Positions 1 through 9,364 are shown, numbered from the stretch's first letter. The stretch is DNA of 47,451 nt from Clostridia bacterium (GCA_017469025.1 JAFUHD010000016.1:1-47451); one strand, 5' to 3'. Program-made: numbers and translations. The notes: generated from the sequence alone by a model not told the origin.

Positions 1-2410
1 AATCGATCATATCCGCGATCAGGTTGGTATTGGTAATGACCACCTCTTCTGCCATTTCCATTCCCAGATAGGAAAACTCTTCCAGCATCTCGTCCGTGGA
101 ATGGAAATACAGCGGGGCCTGTCGGTCCGCATCCTCATATTTCATGCTGTCTTCCAGGATGCTGCGGTAAACCTTGTCACCGGGATCCAAAAAATGCACG
201 TCTCCGGTTGCACAGACAGGAATCCCCAGTTCGTCACCGAGACGGACTATACGACGGTTGAAATCTCTCAGCTGTTCTTCGTCTTTTGCTGTTCCATCCC
301 GTAACATAAATGCATTGTTCCCGATCGGCTGGATTTCAAGATAATCATAGAACCGGGCAATGTTTTCAAGTTCTTTATCATCCGCACCGTCTACAACAGC
401 CTGAAACAGCTCACCTGCTTCACATGCAGAACCAACAATGAGTCCTTTCCGGTATTTCTGCAGAATATGACGCGGTGTATGAGGTTTTTTGTGAAAATAA
501 TGCAGATGTCCTTCAGTAACGATTCGGTTGAGATTGGTAATACCATCCTGTTCGGCAGCAAGAAGTGTGATATGGAATGATTCACCGACAGCACCGCTGT
601 CGAGTGATTTGTTGATCTCATCCAAATACAAAATGTCATCAGCTGCGCATTCTGCCAGCATGTGGTTGAGACACAAGGCAGTTGCATGCGCGTCATGTAC
701 TGCACGGTGGGCATTTTTAAGAGAGACCCCCAGTTGTTTGCATACAGCACCAAGCTTATGACTGCGCATTTCAGGATACAGGCGGCGTGCAAATTCAAGT
801 GTATCGATAACGGGCATGGATATTTCGATGCCAAGCCGTCGGCACTCTTCTGTGAGAAATGCATAATCAAATTTGGCATTGTGTGCGGCAAATGGTGCAT
901 TCCCGATGAACTTAAGCAGTTGGGGAATCTCTTTTTCAGCAGTGTCAGCATCTCTGACCATGGAATCTGTGATTCCAGTCAGATTTGAAACCTCAGGTGG
1001 TATAGGCATACATGGGTTGACAAAACGGGAAAGCTCTTCGATGATTTGTCCGTTTCGGATTCTGATGGCGCCAATCTCCATAATGCGGCAGGTTTTGGGA
1101 TTCAGACCGGTTGTCTCAAAATCAACCACAACAATGTCATCAGAAAGAGACCGGTGGTCTCCCCGAAGAACAACATCTTTCGTATCTGTCAGATATCCTT
1201 CCATACCGGGGATGAGCTTGATTTTGTTCTTTTTAGCTGCGCTAAACGCATCCGGGAAAGCTTGGACAACGCCATGATCTGTAATGGCGACTGCAGGATG
1301 GCCCCATTTTGCCGCACGGGCAATAAGATCCGCAGGACTGGCTATACCATCCATTTCGGACATATTGGTATGCAGATGCAATTCGATCCGCTTTTCTTCG
1401 CACTCATCCAAACGCTCAGGGGCAGAACGCGGAGAGATATCATTGGCCATCAGGACAAGGGCATGGTCAAAATTGTCCATTTTAAGATCGCCGCGAACGA
1501 TTACCCATCGGCCTGCTTTTACATCTCCAATGACCTTATTGACCGCATCAATTTCCTCTTTGGTTGGTGGTGGAAGCGGTTCATCAGAATCCTTTTTTCT
1601 TCGCCCGTTTCCTTTGTGATAATGCAGGAATGCCTTGCATTTTAAGGAACTGGTATAGTCTGTAATGAAGAAAGAGAGCAGCACCATTTCGCCGCCACGC
1701 AGTTCTTTGGTCTCGGCGGAAATGATTTCTCCTGCAACAATGATCTTATTGCCTTCTTCATTAAGCTCGATCATGTCTACATGTTCACCTTGGATAGGCC
1801 GTCCAAGAATAACATTTGGTTTCTGTGTTTCCTTTTCCTGCGCTGCCTGAATGTTTTGCTCGAGAATCAGTTGTTTAAGGGCTTCTTCCTCTTCATGCCG
1901 GCGACGTTCCCGGATTTCCTCTATCTGTTCTTCACGTAGTTTTATTGCCTGACAGGTTACATGTACATCGCAGCCGAATACATCGCGTATCAGACGGGAA
2001 ATGTATTGGTCAACTGACTGTTCTATGACATAGCGTGGAGCCAGTTCATTCTCAAACAGCAGACTAAGCCGGTTGCCAATACACTCAAAACGTGAATTAC
2101 TGAAAAAAGGAATACATGACTGATAGTGCCGCTGGATGCAGCGGACGATAAAATCCTTGTATTTTTCAGGATTGGCGAGAAAATCTTCGCCCAGTGCGGG
2201 AGAACGGATAAACAGTGAAACCTGAATCGGGTCAAAACGTCGGCGCATTGCGCTGCGCACGGCCCGGTAGGGCTTTTCATCGATCAGTAGATCAGAATTC
2301 AGATAGATGCCGATGGCAGAACCTGTTACGTTGGTTTCTACCCGCTCCAGCGACAGGTGTCCACTGAGCTCTGGTAATGCCTCGTCAATGATTTGTTCCC
2401 AAGAGATCAT
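1..2410 (-). CDS. polC: DNA polymerase III alpha subunit, PolC type (3' part beyond left edge)
   Basis: Replicative DNA polymerase of Firmicutes with built-in 3'-5' proofreading. About 803 N-terminal residues are present; the frame is open to base 1, so the polymerase palm, fingers and C-terminus lie outside the window (family length about 1400-1450). Domains seen in order: N-terminal domain about 1-190, OB-fold about 200-320, start of the PHP domain near 340 (HLHTN), then an inserted DEDD exonuclease from about 425 (VVDFETTGL, with later HNAKFD and VHDA), then the return of the PHP domain. The exonuclease inserted in PHP is the PolC hallmark. The ATG at 2410-2408 overlaps the ispG TGA by one base, so the two are probably translationally coupled as the last genes of the frr-polC operon. 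Identity is very secure. Confidence 0.97.
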   Translation of the reverse strand, partial: MISWEQIIDEALPELSGHLSLERVETNVTGSAIGIYLNSDLLIDEKPYRAVRSAMRRRFDPIQVSLFIRSPALGEDFLANPEKYKDFIVRCIQRHYQSCIPFFSNSRFECIGNRLSLLFENELAPRYVIEQSVDQYISRLIRDVFGCDVHVTCQAIKLREEQIEEIRERRRHEEEEALKQLILEQNIQAAQEKETQKPNVILGRPIQGEHVDMIELNEEGNKIIVAGEIISAETKELRGGEMVLLSFFITDYTSSLKCKAFLHYHKGNGRRKKDSDEPLPPPTKEEIDAVNKVIGDVKAGRWVIVRGDLKMDNFDHALVLMANDISPRSAPERLDECEEKRIELHLHTNMSEMDGIASPADLIARAAKWGHPAVAITDHGVVQAFPDAFSAAKKNKIKLIPGMEGYLTDTKDVVLRGDHRSLSDDIVVVDFETTGLNPKTCRIMEIGAIRIRNGQIIEELSRFVNPCMPIPPEVSNLTGITDSMVRDADTAEKEIPQLLKFIGNAPFAAHNAKFDYAFLTEECRRLGIEISMPVIDTLEFARRLYPEMRSHKLGAVCKQLGVSLKNAHRAVHDAHATALCLNHMLAECAADDILYLDEINKSLDSGAVGESFHITLLAAEQDGITNLNRIVTEGHLHYFHKKPHTPRHILQKYRKGLIVGSACEAGELFQAVVDGADDKELENIARFYDYLEIQPIGNNAFMLRDGTAKDEEQLRDFNRRIVRLGDELGIPVCATGDVHFLDPGDKVYRSILEDSMKYEDADRQAPLYFHSTDEMLEEFSYLGMEMAEEVVITNTNLIADMID

Positions 2411-3474
2411 CAGTTGCCTCCCGAATCTCCAATCATCTGGCGGATTTCAGAAATCAGAATCGCGCCAAGATCGCCAGTTACTTTTCGCGGCGGCTGGCCT
2501 TTTCTGATGAGCAGACCTGCGCCGTTTCCACCACCGCAGATTCCGATATCAGCCTCTCTGGCTTCACCGGGCCCGTTTACGACACAACCCATAACAGCAA
2601 CTTTTATTGGCTGATGGATATCAGCCAGTGTCTTATGAACCTGCTGCATAATTCCCGCAACATCAATACAGGTTCTGCCGCAGGTGGGACAACTTACAAA
2701 TTCAGCGGCATCATTGCGAAGTCCGATATCCCGGAGAATTTCGATGCCTGCCGGCGGTTCCAGTGCAGGGTCTCCAGTCAGACTGACCCGGATGGTATCG
2801 CCAATTCCCTCAAGGAGCAGTGTTCCAATGCCGATTGCACTTTTGATTTTTCCCTGTTCTGGAAGACCAGCTTCAGTAACGCCCACGTGAAGCGGATAAT
2901 CACAGCGATCATGTGCAATACGGTAAGCTTCTACCGTGTCCCTGACGTTGCTGGCTTTCATGGAGAGAACCATGTCATAGAATCCACACTTCTCCAGCAT
3001 AGCAGCATGTCTCAGCGCACTTTCAACCATGCCAGCGGGCGTTGGTCCACCGTATCTATTTAGAATATCAGTTTCAACCGAACCGGAGTTTACGCCTATG
3101 CGAACCGGTATATGATGCATCTTCACACAGTCTGCCAGACGGCGTACTTTCTCTTCACCGCCGATATTTCCTGGATTGATCCGAAGTTTCTGAATACCGT
3201 TTTCTACTGCAGCAATGGCGAGTGTGTGATCAAAATGAATATCCGCTACAAGTGGAACAGGACTTTTGGCAGCTAGTGTATGTACAGCGTCAGCACACGC
3301 TTTGTTGTAGACGGAAATGCGGACAATATCCGCTCCGGCAACTGCCAAAGCCCTGATCTGGCTGAGCGTTGCCTCAACATCAGCAGTATCAGTGTTGGTC
3401 ATGGACTGTACACTGATTGGCGCTCCGCCGCCTATCGGTACAGTGCCGACCATAACCTGTCTTGTCTGTTTCAT
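2410..3474 (-). CDS. ispG: 4-hydroxy-3-methylbut-2-enyl diphosphate synthase (IspG/GcpE)
   Basis: Iron-sulfur enzyme of the MEP isoprenoid pathway that converts MEcPP to HMBPP in the cytoplasm. The 354-residue length is normal for the bacterial single-TIM-barrel form. The N-terminus has the family pattern around VPIGGGAPISVQSMTNT. The C-terminal cluster-binding cysteines are visible in CPTCGRTC and GCVVNGPGEA. ATG at 3474 is preceded by an AGAAAGGA-type SD. Its TGA overlaps the polC ATG. It sits downstream of dxr and rseP, so the operon carries the first committed MEP step and a late one together with uppS, which consumes the product. Confidence 0.97.
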   Translation of the reverse strand: MKQTRQVMVGTVPIGGGAPISVQSMTNTDTADVEATLSQIRALAVAGADIVRISVYNKACADAVHTLAAKSPVPLVADIHFDHTLAIAAVENGIQKLRINPGNIGGEEKVRRLADCVKMHHIPVRIGVNSGSVETDILNRYGGPTPAGMVESALRHAAMLEKCGFYDMVLSMKASNVRDTVEAYRIAHDRCDYPLHVGVTEAGLPEQGKIKSAIGIGTLLLEGIGDTIRVSLTGDPALEPPAGIEILRDIGLRNDAAEFVSCPTCGRTCIDVAGIMQQVHKTLADIHQPIKVAVMGCVVNGPGEAREADIGICGGGNGAGLLIRKGQPPRKVTGDLGAILISEIRQMIGDSGGN

Positions 3475-3515
3475 GTTGTTTTTCCTTTCTGTTCGTGTCG
3501 TTTGGCACTGTCTGT

Positions 3516-4544
3516 CTATTTGAACAGACTGCCCGTCATAATCTGAAAAATATCTTTGTATGTAAGAATGAGCATAAGGCCAATCAGCAGCGCATACCCA
3601 GCCATATGGATGCGTCCTTCTATTTCCGGACTGATGGGTTTCTTTCTAATGGCTTCTACCAGCAGAAACAACAGACGTGAGCCATCCAGTCCTGGTATAG
3701 GCAGTAGATTCATAATTCCCAGGTTAACGCTAATAATGGCTAGCAGTTCAAATATAATATCCAGCCCTCCCTGACGGGTTATTTCAGAAATGGCGTAAAC
3801 CGTACCGACAGGACCTGTTACCTCATCTACGCCCTGCCCTTTGGTGATCAGCCCTTTCAATGTTTTTACAATCAGGGTTGCAGATTCTGCATTATATTGA
3901 AATGAAAATGGAATACTTTGAAGCAGGGAAACCCTTTGACGTTCCTGTGCAAAAGTAAATCCGACACGCCAGCGTTCAGCAGCTTCATCGTAAAAAGGTG
4001 TTATGGTGATATCATTCGTATCGCCGCTGCGCTGAACCGTAAGTGTCACGATTTCACCTGCACAATTGGTGATTTCTGTGGAGATTTCGACAGGCGTTTC
4101 TGTCTTAATGCCATTGACTGCAATGATCCTGTCTCCGGCCAGAAGGCCGGCAGAGGCGGCATTTAGTTCTGTTGAAGCAACACGAGAAACAGAGACATTC
4201 AATCCAAATGCACTAAGATAGAGGATTACGGCAAGAAAGGCGGCGACAAAGTTCATCACTGGGCCTGCCAGCGTAGTCACAAATCGTTTCCAGACGGCCT
4301 GATTGTTAAAAGCACGAGGATCTTTCCCTTCCTCTTCATCAAAAAAAGCGCAGAAGCCGCCGACCGGCAGAAGCCGGAGAGAAATCTTTGTATTCCGCTT
4401 TGTTGTGTGTTGAAACAAAAGCGGACCAAACCCTATGGCGTATTCTACAACCTCTATCCCACACAGTCTGGCCGCCCAGAAATGACCAGCTTCATGAATA
4501 ATGACAAGAAGGTTTAATATCAACAGTGCAACAACAATATACAT
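3516..4544 (-). CDS. rseP: Site-2 zinc metalloprotease RseP/RasP (intramembrane)
   Basis: Membrane-embedded metalloprotease that cuts transmembrane segments, for example anti-sigma factors and leftover signal peptides. The HEAGH zinc motif is at residues 17-21 in the first membrane helix, a PDZ domain follows at about 120-200, and the third zinc ligand lies in the C-terminal PGLDGSRLL motif. The 342-residue length is typical. SD CGGAGG sits 5 bases before ATG 4544. It is placed between dxr and ispG, the usual clostridial and bacillary order. A short hairpin with a T run lies just upstream and could attenuate dxr-rseP read-through. Confidence 0.96.
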   Translation of the reverse strand: MYIVVALLILNLLVIIHEAGHFWAARLCGIEVVEYAIGFGPLLFQHTTKRNTKISLRLLPVGGFCAFFDEEEGKDPRAFNNQAVWKRFVTTLAGPVMNFVAAFLAVILYLSAFGLNVSVSRVASTELNAASAGLLAGDRIIAVNGIKTETPVEISTEITNCAGEIVTLTVQRSGDTNDITITPFYDEAAERWRVGFTFAQERQRVSLLQSIPFSFQYNAESATLIVKTLKGLITKGQGVDEVTGPVGTVYAISEITRQGGLDIIFELLAIISVNLGIMNLLPIPGLDGSRLLFLLVEAIRKKPISPEIEGRIHMAGYALLIGLMLILTYKDIFQIMTGSLFK

Positions 4545-4558
4545 GTATGCCTCCGAAT

Positions 4559-4583
4559 AAAAAAGCAGGCTTTAATACCTGCC
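4559..4583 (-). terminator. Weak intrinsic terminator or attenuator between dxr and rseP
   Basis: On the minus strand GCAGG and CCTGC (5 bp) flank an 8-base loop and are followed by six T. The dxr stop codon lies in the loop and the rseP SD follows at once. The short stem suggests partial rather than full termination inside the operon. Confidence 0.4.
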
Positions 4584-5723
4584 TGAAGATAATAAACGAT
4601 TTGCCGTTTCCCTGGCACGGCAGTCCGCCTCAAAAATAGCATCAAGGTCGGGATTCAGATCCGGTGTCAACTGCAGCATGGTATCCTCAACAAGGTGTGC
4701 TATACCGCCGAAGCGGATCTGATCGTTCAGAAATGCAGCAACGGCTATTTCATTTGCACCATTCAGGATAGCCGTCATGGTGCCTCCGGTTTTCAGCGCG
4801 TCATATCCCAGTCTCAGGCCTGGAAAACGCTTAAAATCCGGCTGTTCAAATGTCAGATCAGAGAGCTTCGTAAAATCAAGCCTTGCACCGCCGGTTGTCA
4901 GACGTTCAGGATAAGCCATGGCATACAAAATAGGAATTCGCATATCCGGCGTTCCTAACTGGGCCATAACTGCACCGTCAGCATATTCGACCATAGAATG
5001 GATAACCGACTGCGGATGTACAAGAACGTCAATTTTATCGGACGGCATGCCAAAAAGCCATCTGGCTTCAATAACCTCCAGCGCTTTGTTGATCATCGTT
5101 GCAGAATCAATAGTGATTTTGCGGCCCATATGCCAGTTAGGATGTTTCAAAGCCTGTTCTTTTGTGGCATTTGCAATGGTATCGGCATCCGCAGTACGGA
5201 AAGGTCCGCCGCTGGCAGTCAGGATCAGCCGAACAGGTTGGTTTGGACCAGCTCCCTGCAGGCACTGAAAAATAGCACTGTGCTCACTGTCAACTGGCAG
5301 CAATGGCTGCTCGGCTTTCTCTGCGGCTGCTGTAACCAGTTTACCGCCTGCTACCAGCGGTTCCTTGTTGGCCAGAAGTACGCGCTTCCCATGAGTGAGC
5401 GCAGTCATGACTGCGGACAATCCGGCAATACCGACAACACTGACAAGAACATCATCGGCTTTTGTAATTTCCGGAATAAGGGTCAGTACATTGTCACCAA
5501 AAAACCATTCTGTTCCCTCTTTGACGTCTTCAGGAAGGAAGTCTGGCTCGGTATGCAGGGCTGCAATTTTTGGATGAAATGTCCGGACCTGTTCAAACAG
5601 CTTCTCTGAGGAAGTGTTGGCAACCAGTGCTTCAGCGCAGAAGCAGTCAGTGTGCCTTGCAATAACATCAAGTGCCTGTGTTCCTATCGAACCGGTTGAA
5701 CCTAAAATGGCTATCTTACGCAT
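4572..5723 (-). CDS. dxr: 1-deoxy-D-xylulose 5-phosphate reductoisomerase
   Basis: Converts DXP to MEP with NADPH, the committed step of the MEP pathway. The protein starts MRKIAILGSTGSIG (NADPH-binding glycine motif) and contains LANKE, the SEHSAIFQCLQ metal-site segment, TASGGPFR and the IDSATMINKALE stretch, all diagnostic. The start is set at ATG 5723 rather than seven codons upstream because AGGAG lies 5 bases before it and the protein then begins exactly at the family N-terminus (383 aa). It is separated from cdsA by an unusually long 195-base gap for this operon. Confidence 0.97.
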   Translation of the reverse strand: MRKIAILGSTGSIGTQALDVIARHTDCFCAEALVANTSSEKLFEQVRTFHPKIAALHTEPDFLPEDVKEGTEWFFGDNVLTLIPEITKADDVLVSVVGIAGLSAVMTALTHGKRVLLANKEPLVAGGKLVTAAAEKAEQPLLPVDSEHSAIFQCLQGAGPNQPVRLILTASGGPFRTADADTIANATKEQALKHPNWHMGRKITIDSATMINKALEVIEARWLFGMPSDKIDVLVHPQSVIHSMVEYADGAVMAQLGTPDMRIPILYAMAYPERLTTGGARLDFTKLSDLTFEQPDFKRFPGLRLGYDALKTGGTMTAILNGANEIAVAAFLNDQIRFGGIAHLVEDTMLQLTPDLNPDLDAIFEADCRARETANRLLSSGRY

Positions 5724-5918
5724 GATTACTCCTAAAAATGACAAAACACCGAATTTCCGTTACGGCATTTATCGAAGCGTGAAATTCGCTCCAACAGGTG
5801 CGATTGTGCGGGACGATAACGTGCCTGCTTATGACACTGGTATGGTCCTATTATCAGTTGTTGTTTTTAATAACAGATAATCCATTATCTGGATTTAATG
5901 GGCAAAACAACAGGAGGA
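5724..5918. other. 195-base gap inside the isoprenoid/lipid operon
   Basis: No convincing gene or RNA is seen. It contains an 8-bp near-palindrome at 5874-5891 and a longer possible stem (GAATTTC/GAAATTC on minus). A promoter for dxr or a processing site is possible, but no good -35/-10 pair was found. Confidence 0.3.
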
Positions 5919-6728
5919 TCAATTAAGCAGCAGTGTATAACAATACAAAACAATGATGGTAAACATCACACTGTCAAAACGGTCCATGACGCCGCCATGG
6001 CCAGGGAAAATACGGCCATAATCCTTAATACCGGAATGGCGTTTAAGCAGTGATGCAGACAAGTCACCAATCTGACCGGCAAACCCGCCAATCAAACCAA
6101 GCAAAATAGCTGCTGGAATGCCAGGCATCGCCCAATGAAAAACATAAACGAAGAACAGACGTGTTAATAGAGCCAGACTGACGCTTCCGGCGAAATAAAA
6201 CAGTGAACCTTCTATTGTTTTTTTGGGACTGACAGTCGGACAAAGCTTGTGTTTCCCAAATTTGCGGCCGCCGAAGTAAGCTGCTCCGTCACCTGCAAAG
6301 GCAATTGCAAAAGCCATAGTGATCAAAGCTACACCGGGAACCCGACCATATGTTGAATTGAGCATCATCATGATCATCGACAGCGGCATAAAACAGGTAA
6401 ATATAGGATAAATGGATGCAGCTGTATCTGGAAAATTGGGATGAGAACTGAATATACATCCTGTTATGGTAATGCCCATACAGATCGTTACGATCAGTAA
6501 AGGATTTCGGATGTTTATGAACCAGGCCAGCAGAACCATGATTACCGGGCCCAGATAACAGCCCCATGGAAACGGATCGTATTTTGCTGCTTTGAGTGCA
6601 CGGTAACATTCGTGAACACCGGTCAGCGTTAAAAAAGCCAGCACCAGTTCGGCAAACCATCCGCGGATATACCGACAGAAAATCAAAAACGGTACGCCGA
6701 TGCAGGCTGTGATGATTCGTTTCTTCAT
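5919..6728 (-). CDS. cdsA: Phosphatidate cytidylyltransferase
   Basis: Integral membrane enzyme making CDP-diacylglycerol from CTP and phosphatidate for phospholipid synthesis. It is hydrophobic throughout with about 7-8 membrane segments. The C-terminal CdsA signature is complete: SLLKRHSGIKDYGRIFPGHG followed by GVMDRFD. The start is placed at the ATG giving MKKRIITACIG because GGAG lies 9 bases before it; a TTG five codons upstream would overlap that SD. The length of 269 aa is normal. It lies between uppS and dxr as in most Firmicutes. Confidence 0.96.
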   Translation of the reverse strand: MKKRIITACIGVPFLIFCRYIRGWFAELVLAFLTLTGVHECYRALKAAKYDPFPWGCYLGPVIMVLLAWFINIRNPLLIVTICMGITITGCIFSSHPNFPDTAASIYPIFTCFMPLSMIMMMLNSTYGRVPGVALITMAFAIAFAGDGAAYFGGRKFGKHKLCPTVSPKKTIEGSLFYFAGSVSLALLTRLFFVYVFHWAMPGIPAAILLGLIGGFAGQIGDLSASLLKRHSGIKDYGRIFPGHGGVMDRFDSVMFTIIVLYCYTLLLN

Positions 6729-6767
6729 ATACAACATCTCCAAACGGGAACAGATAAAAACCTGTTT

Positions 6768-7502
6768 TTATACGCCGCCAAACCTGCGATTTCGCCCTGC
6801 AAATGCTTGAAGTGCAGTCAGGTAAGCTTCGCGGTCAAAATCCGGCCACAATGTGTCCGTGATATAAAATTCTGCATAAGCACACTGCCAGAGCAGAAAA
6901 TTGCTGAGACGCAATTCACCACTGGTGCGAATGATCAAATCTACCTCAGGTTCATCGTGCGTGTAAAGCTCTGACGCAAACCGTTCCGGAGTAATCTCCT
7001 CCGGTTTCAGTGATCCCTGCGCGGTTTGCTCAGCCAGTATTCTTGCAGCACGGACAATTTCCTGCTGACCGCCATAATTGAGTGCGATATTGAGAAGCAG
7101 ACCGGTATTGTTCTGCGTTCGCTCGATGGCTTTGTGCAATGCCTGTTGCTGGCGTTCAGTTCCTTTGGGCATTCCGTCAATATCACCCAGAATGCGAATG
7201 CGTACATTTTTCCTGTGAAGCTCCTCAAGTTCTTTTGTGAAATACTCGAGGAGCAGTCCCATAAGTGCACCGACTTCATCGGCTGAACGCTTCCAGTTTT
7301 CTGTTGAAAATGCATAGACAGTCAGAGCTTCAATGCCGAGTTCATCGGACATTTTTATAATTTCCCTCAGCGCCTCTACACCAGCCTTATGTCCAAATGT
7401 TCGGGGCATACCGCGCTTTTTTGCCCAACGACCGTTTCCATCCATAATTATGGCAACATGTCGAGGGAGCTTTGCAGGATCCAAGTTCTTAAGCTCAGTC
7501 AT
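6768..7502 (-). CDS. uppS: Isoprenyl transferase (undecaprenyl diphosphate synthase)
   Basis: cis-Prenyltransferase that builds the C55 lipid carrier used for peptidoglycan and other wall polymers. Motifs: HVAIIMDGNGRWAKKRG with the catalytic Asp, the YAFSTENWKR segment, and the C-terminal RTSGELRLSNFLLWQ stretch. The start is chosen at the ATG giving MTELKNLDP because GGAG is 9 bases before it; the other in-frame ATGs overlap or crowd the SD. It belongs to the frr-polC operon and precedes cdsA, the classical order. Confidence 0.96.
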   Translation of the reverse strand: MTELKNLDPAKLPRHVAIIMDGNGRWAKKRGMPRTFGHKAGVEALREIIKMSDELGIEALTVYAFSTENWKRSADEVGALMGLLLEYFTKELEELHRKNVRIRILGDIDGMPKGTERQQQALHKAIERTQNNTGLLLNIALNYGGQQEIVRAARILAEQTAQGSLKPEEITPERFASELYTHDEPEVDLIIRTSGELRLSNFLLWQCAYAEFYITDTLWPDFDREAYLTALQAFAGRNRRFGGV

Positions 7503-7534
7503 ATGCATCAACTCCATATTCTAGCTGTAAAAGA

Positions 7535-7557
7535 AGGCGAGGTGATAAGCCCCGCCT
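7535..7557 (-). terminator. Intercistronic hairpin upstream of uppS
   Basis: A 7-bp stem (AGGCGGG/CTCGCCT, one wobble pair) on the minus strand, followed by TCTTTTAC, between the 62-aa ORF and uppS. The T tract is poor, so it is more likely an mRNA-stability or partial attenuation element than a full terminator. Confidence 0.35.
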
Positions 7558-7565
7558 AATTTCTG

Positions 7566-7754
7566 TTATTCTTGAAGTGCGGCAGGAAATGCAGCTGCAA
7601 CAAGATGTGCGCCATCGTCGAGTACCTTTACAACGCGCAGGATATTTGAGGTTTCGCTCTCTGGACCGATTCTGTCGACAATGGGGATGATTCCTTCAGA
7701 GCTGAGAAGGTTACAGGCATCAGTGACCTGCCTGCCGATAAGTGTTTCCGTCAT
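7566..7754 (-). CDS. Small protein of unknown function between frr and uppS
   Basis: A 62-residue acidic soluble protein whose ATG overlaps the frr TGA in a 4-base ATGA junction, which argues strongly for real, coupled translation. The sequence suggests a small alpha/beta domain: a helix with a [10 protein letters not shown] core, then strands ending in [20 protein letters not shown]. This layout weakly recalls a single PASTA-like unit and small clostridial proteins encoded in the same position, but I do not recognise a named family. It has no signal peptide, membrane segment or cysteine pair. Likely cytosolic; function unknown. Confidence 0.75.
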   Translation of the reverse strand: MTETLIGRQVTDACNLLSSEGIIPIVDRIGPESETSNILRVVKVLDDGAHLVAAAFPAALQE

Positions 7755-8314
7755 TTGACGTCCATGATCTCTTTCTCTTTTTCGGCTGTGATCTTGTCAA
7801 TATCCTTGATATTGGCATCCGTCAGTTTCTGGATATCATCCTCTGCCTTCTTCTGATCATCTTCCGTGATCTCGCTGTTCTTCTTCATCTTCTTTACCTG
7901 TTCAACAGCATCCCGGCGGATGGAACGAACGGCCACCTTGCTCTCTTCGGCAGTCTTACGGACCAGCTTGGTAAGTTCTTTACGGCGCTCTTCGTTCAAT
8001 TCAGGCAGAACCAGACGAATGACCTTGCCGTCTGTAGACGGATTCAGTCCGAGATCGCTGGCCTGTATGGAACGACAGATTTCCTTTACCATTTTTGCAT
8101 CCCACGGATTAATCTGCAGAACACGCGGTTCAGGAGCGGAGATGTTGGAAACATTTTTGAGCGGAGTTTGTGAACCATAATAGTCCACGGTGATACGATC
8201 CAACAGCTGCGGGTTTGCACGTCCAGCACGAATGGCCATAAGGTCTGCACGGAGAACGCTTTTTGTCTTCTCCATCTTTTCCTTCGCATTATCCATGATA
8301 CGGGTTGTCGGCAT
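7751..8314 (-). CDS. frr: Ribosome recycling factor
   Basis: Releases 70S ribosomes from mRNA after termination, together with EF-G. The length of 187 aa is close to the usual 185. Recognisable segments are [19 protein letters not shown] near the N-terminus, [17 protein letters not shown] [13 protein letters not shown] in the middle, and a long helical tail rich in Lys and Glu ([15 protein letters not shown]). AAGGAGGG lies just before ATG 8314. It is the first gene of the transcript running to polC; a good promoter lies about 110 bases upstream. Confidence 0.97.
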   Translation of the reverse strand: MPTTRIMDNAKEKMEKTKSVLRADLMAIRAGRANPQLLDRITVDYYGSQTPLKNVSNISAPEPRVLQINPWDAKMVKEICRSIQASDLGLNPSTDGKVIRLVLPELNEERRKELTKLVRKTAEESKVAVRSIRRDAVEQVKKMKKNSEITEDDQKKAEDDIQKLTDANIKDIDKITAEKEKEIMDVK

Positions 8315-8335
8315 ACAATTCCCTCCTTAAGACAT

Positions 8336-8347
8336 ATTATTATTATT
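8336..8347 (-). repeat. Short trinucleotide run in the frr leader
   Basis: Four consecutive TAA-type triplets just upstream of the frr SD; an unpaired, AT-rich stretch that probably keeps the ribosome-binding site open. Confidence 0.4.
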
Positions 8348-8427
8348 ATCAACGTCAGGCAGCCAGGTTTTCGAGAGACTGAACCCCTGTCAGGGAGGCT
8401 GCTGTCCAGTCAAATCATCTGCAGCCT

Positions 8428-8456
8428 ATTGTACAACATGCTCCATTTCTTGACAA
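8428..8456 (-). promoter_or_regulatory. Predicted sigma-A promoter for the frr-polC operon
   Basis: On the minus strand TTGTCA and TACAAT are separated by exactly 17 bases, giving a leader of about 107 bases before frr. No other gene is available downstream on this strand. Confidence 0.7.
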
Positions 8457-8595
8457 GTCTTTTGTTTTGACGTGCAGTAAAACGCTCTGCCAGACACTGA
8501 TGATAAATGTATGTATGTCCGGCTGAGCAGGATGCTGTGAAAGTCAGTATGCGGCAGTCCGGATTTTGTGGACAGAAAATGATATGAACAATAAA

Positions 8596-8622
8596 TCCCG
8601 GAAAGCAGATGCATTTCCGGGA
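8596..8622 (-). terminator. Hairpin downstream of pyrH
   Basis: A 9-bp perfect stem (TCCCGGAAA/TTTCCGGGA) on the minus strand a few bases after the pyrH stop, followed by TTTATTG. It is probably the pyrH terminator, with a modest T tract. Together with the frr promoter it accounts for the 314-base gap. Confidence 0.55.
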
Positions 8623-8628
8623 AGGGGT

Positions 8629-9339
8629 TTATGGATGAACAGTCGTGCCCATTGGATCACCGTCAATAACTTTCAATATGTTCTCAGGGTTGTCCAATGC
8701 AAATACACGAATGGATGGAACTCTGTTATCACGACAGATTGTAATTGCAGCGGCATCCATGACTTTTAGATCGCGCTCCATGACCTCATGATAGGTCAGG
8801 TCTGGAAGAAACCTGGCGTCCGGATTGAGGCGGGGATCACTGTCATATACACCATCAACATTTTTTGCAAGAAGTATGGCGTCAGCTCCAATTTCAACAG
8901 AACGAAGCGCTGCTGCAGTATCCGTGGAAAAGAAGGGGTTTCCGGTTCCACAGGCAAATATAACGACATCGCCGGCAGACAGATACCGGATGGCCAGCGG
9001 ATAGGAATAGGATTCACAGAAGCGATTCATATCAACTGCGGACAGAACATGGGCGTTTACACCGAGATGCTGGATAGCATCCTGCATGGCAATGCTGTTG
9101 ATTGCAGTGCCCAACATCCCCATGTGATCGGCGCTGACCGGAGTCATTTGTGCAGCAGGCCCCTGACGTCCACGCCAGATATTTCCCGCCCCTATGACAA
9201 GCGCAATCTGCGTTCCGGTTTCGTGAAGCTTTGCAATCACGCCTGCCACCCGGTTGATCTGGTCAAAGTCAAACAGACGGCCATGATCGCCCAATGCTTC
9301 TCCGCTCAGTTTTATCAGTACGCGATTATACTTCGGCAT
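8629..9339 (-). CDS. pyrH: UMP kinase
   Basis: Phosphorylates UMP to UDP; cytosolic hexamer of the amino-acid kinase fold. Motifs: NRVLIKLSGEALG at the N-terminus, GAGNIWRG (nucleotide/phosphate binding), GTGNPFFSTDTAAALRS, and DGVYDSDPR. The start is placed at MPKYNRV because GGGAG is 6 bases upstream. The longer frame would reach into the tsf terminator. Length is 236 aa, normal. It follows rpsB-tsf, the widespread bacterial order, but is separated from them by a strong terminator. Confidence 0.97.
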   Translation of the reverse strand: MPKYNRVLIKLSGEALGDHGRLFDFDQINRVAGVIAKLHETGTQIALVIGAGNIWRGRQGPAAQMTPVSADHMGMLGTAINSIAMQDAIQHLGVNAHVLSAVDMNRFCESYSYPLAIRYLSAGDVVIFACGTGNPFFSTDTAAALRSVEIGADAILLAKNVDGVYDSDPRLNPDARFLPDLTYHEVMERDLKVMDAAAITICRDNRVPSIRVFALDNPENILKVIDGDPMGTTVHP

Positions 9340-9364
9340 GTAATACTCCCTTTCCGGATTCACA

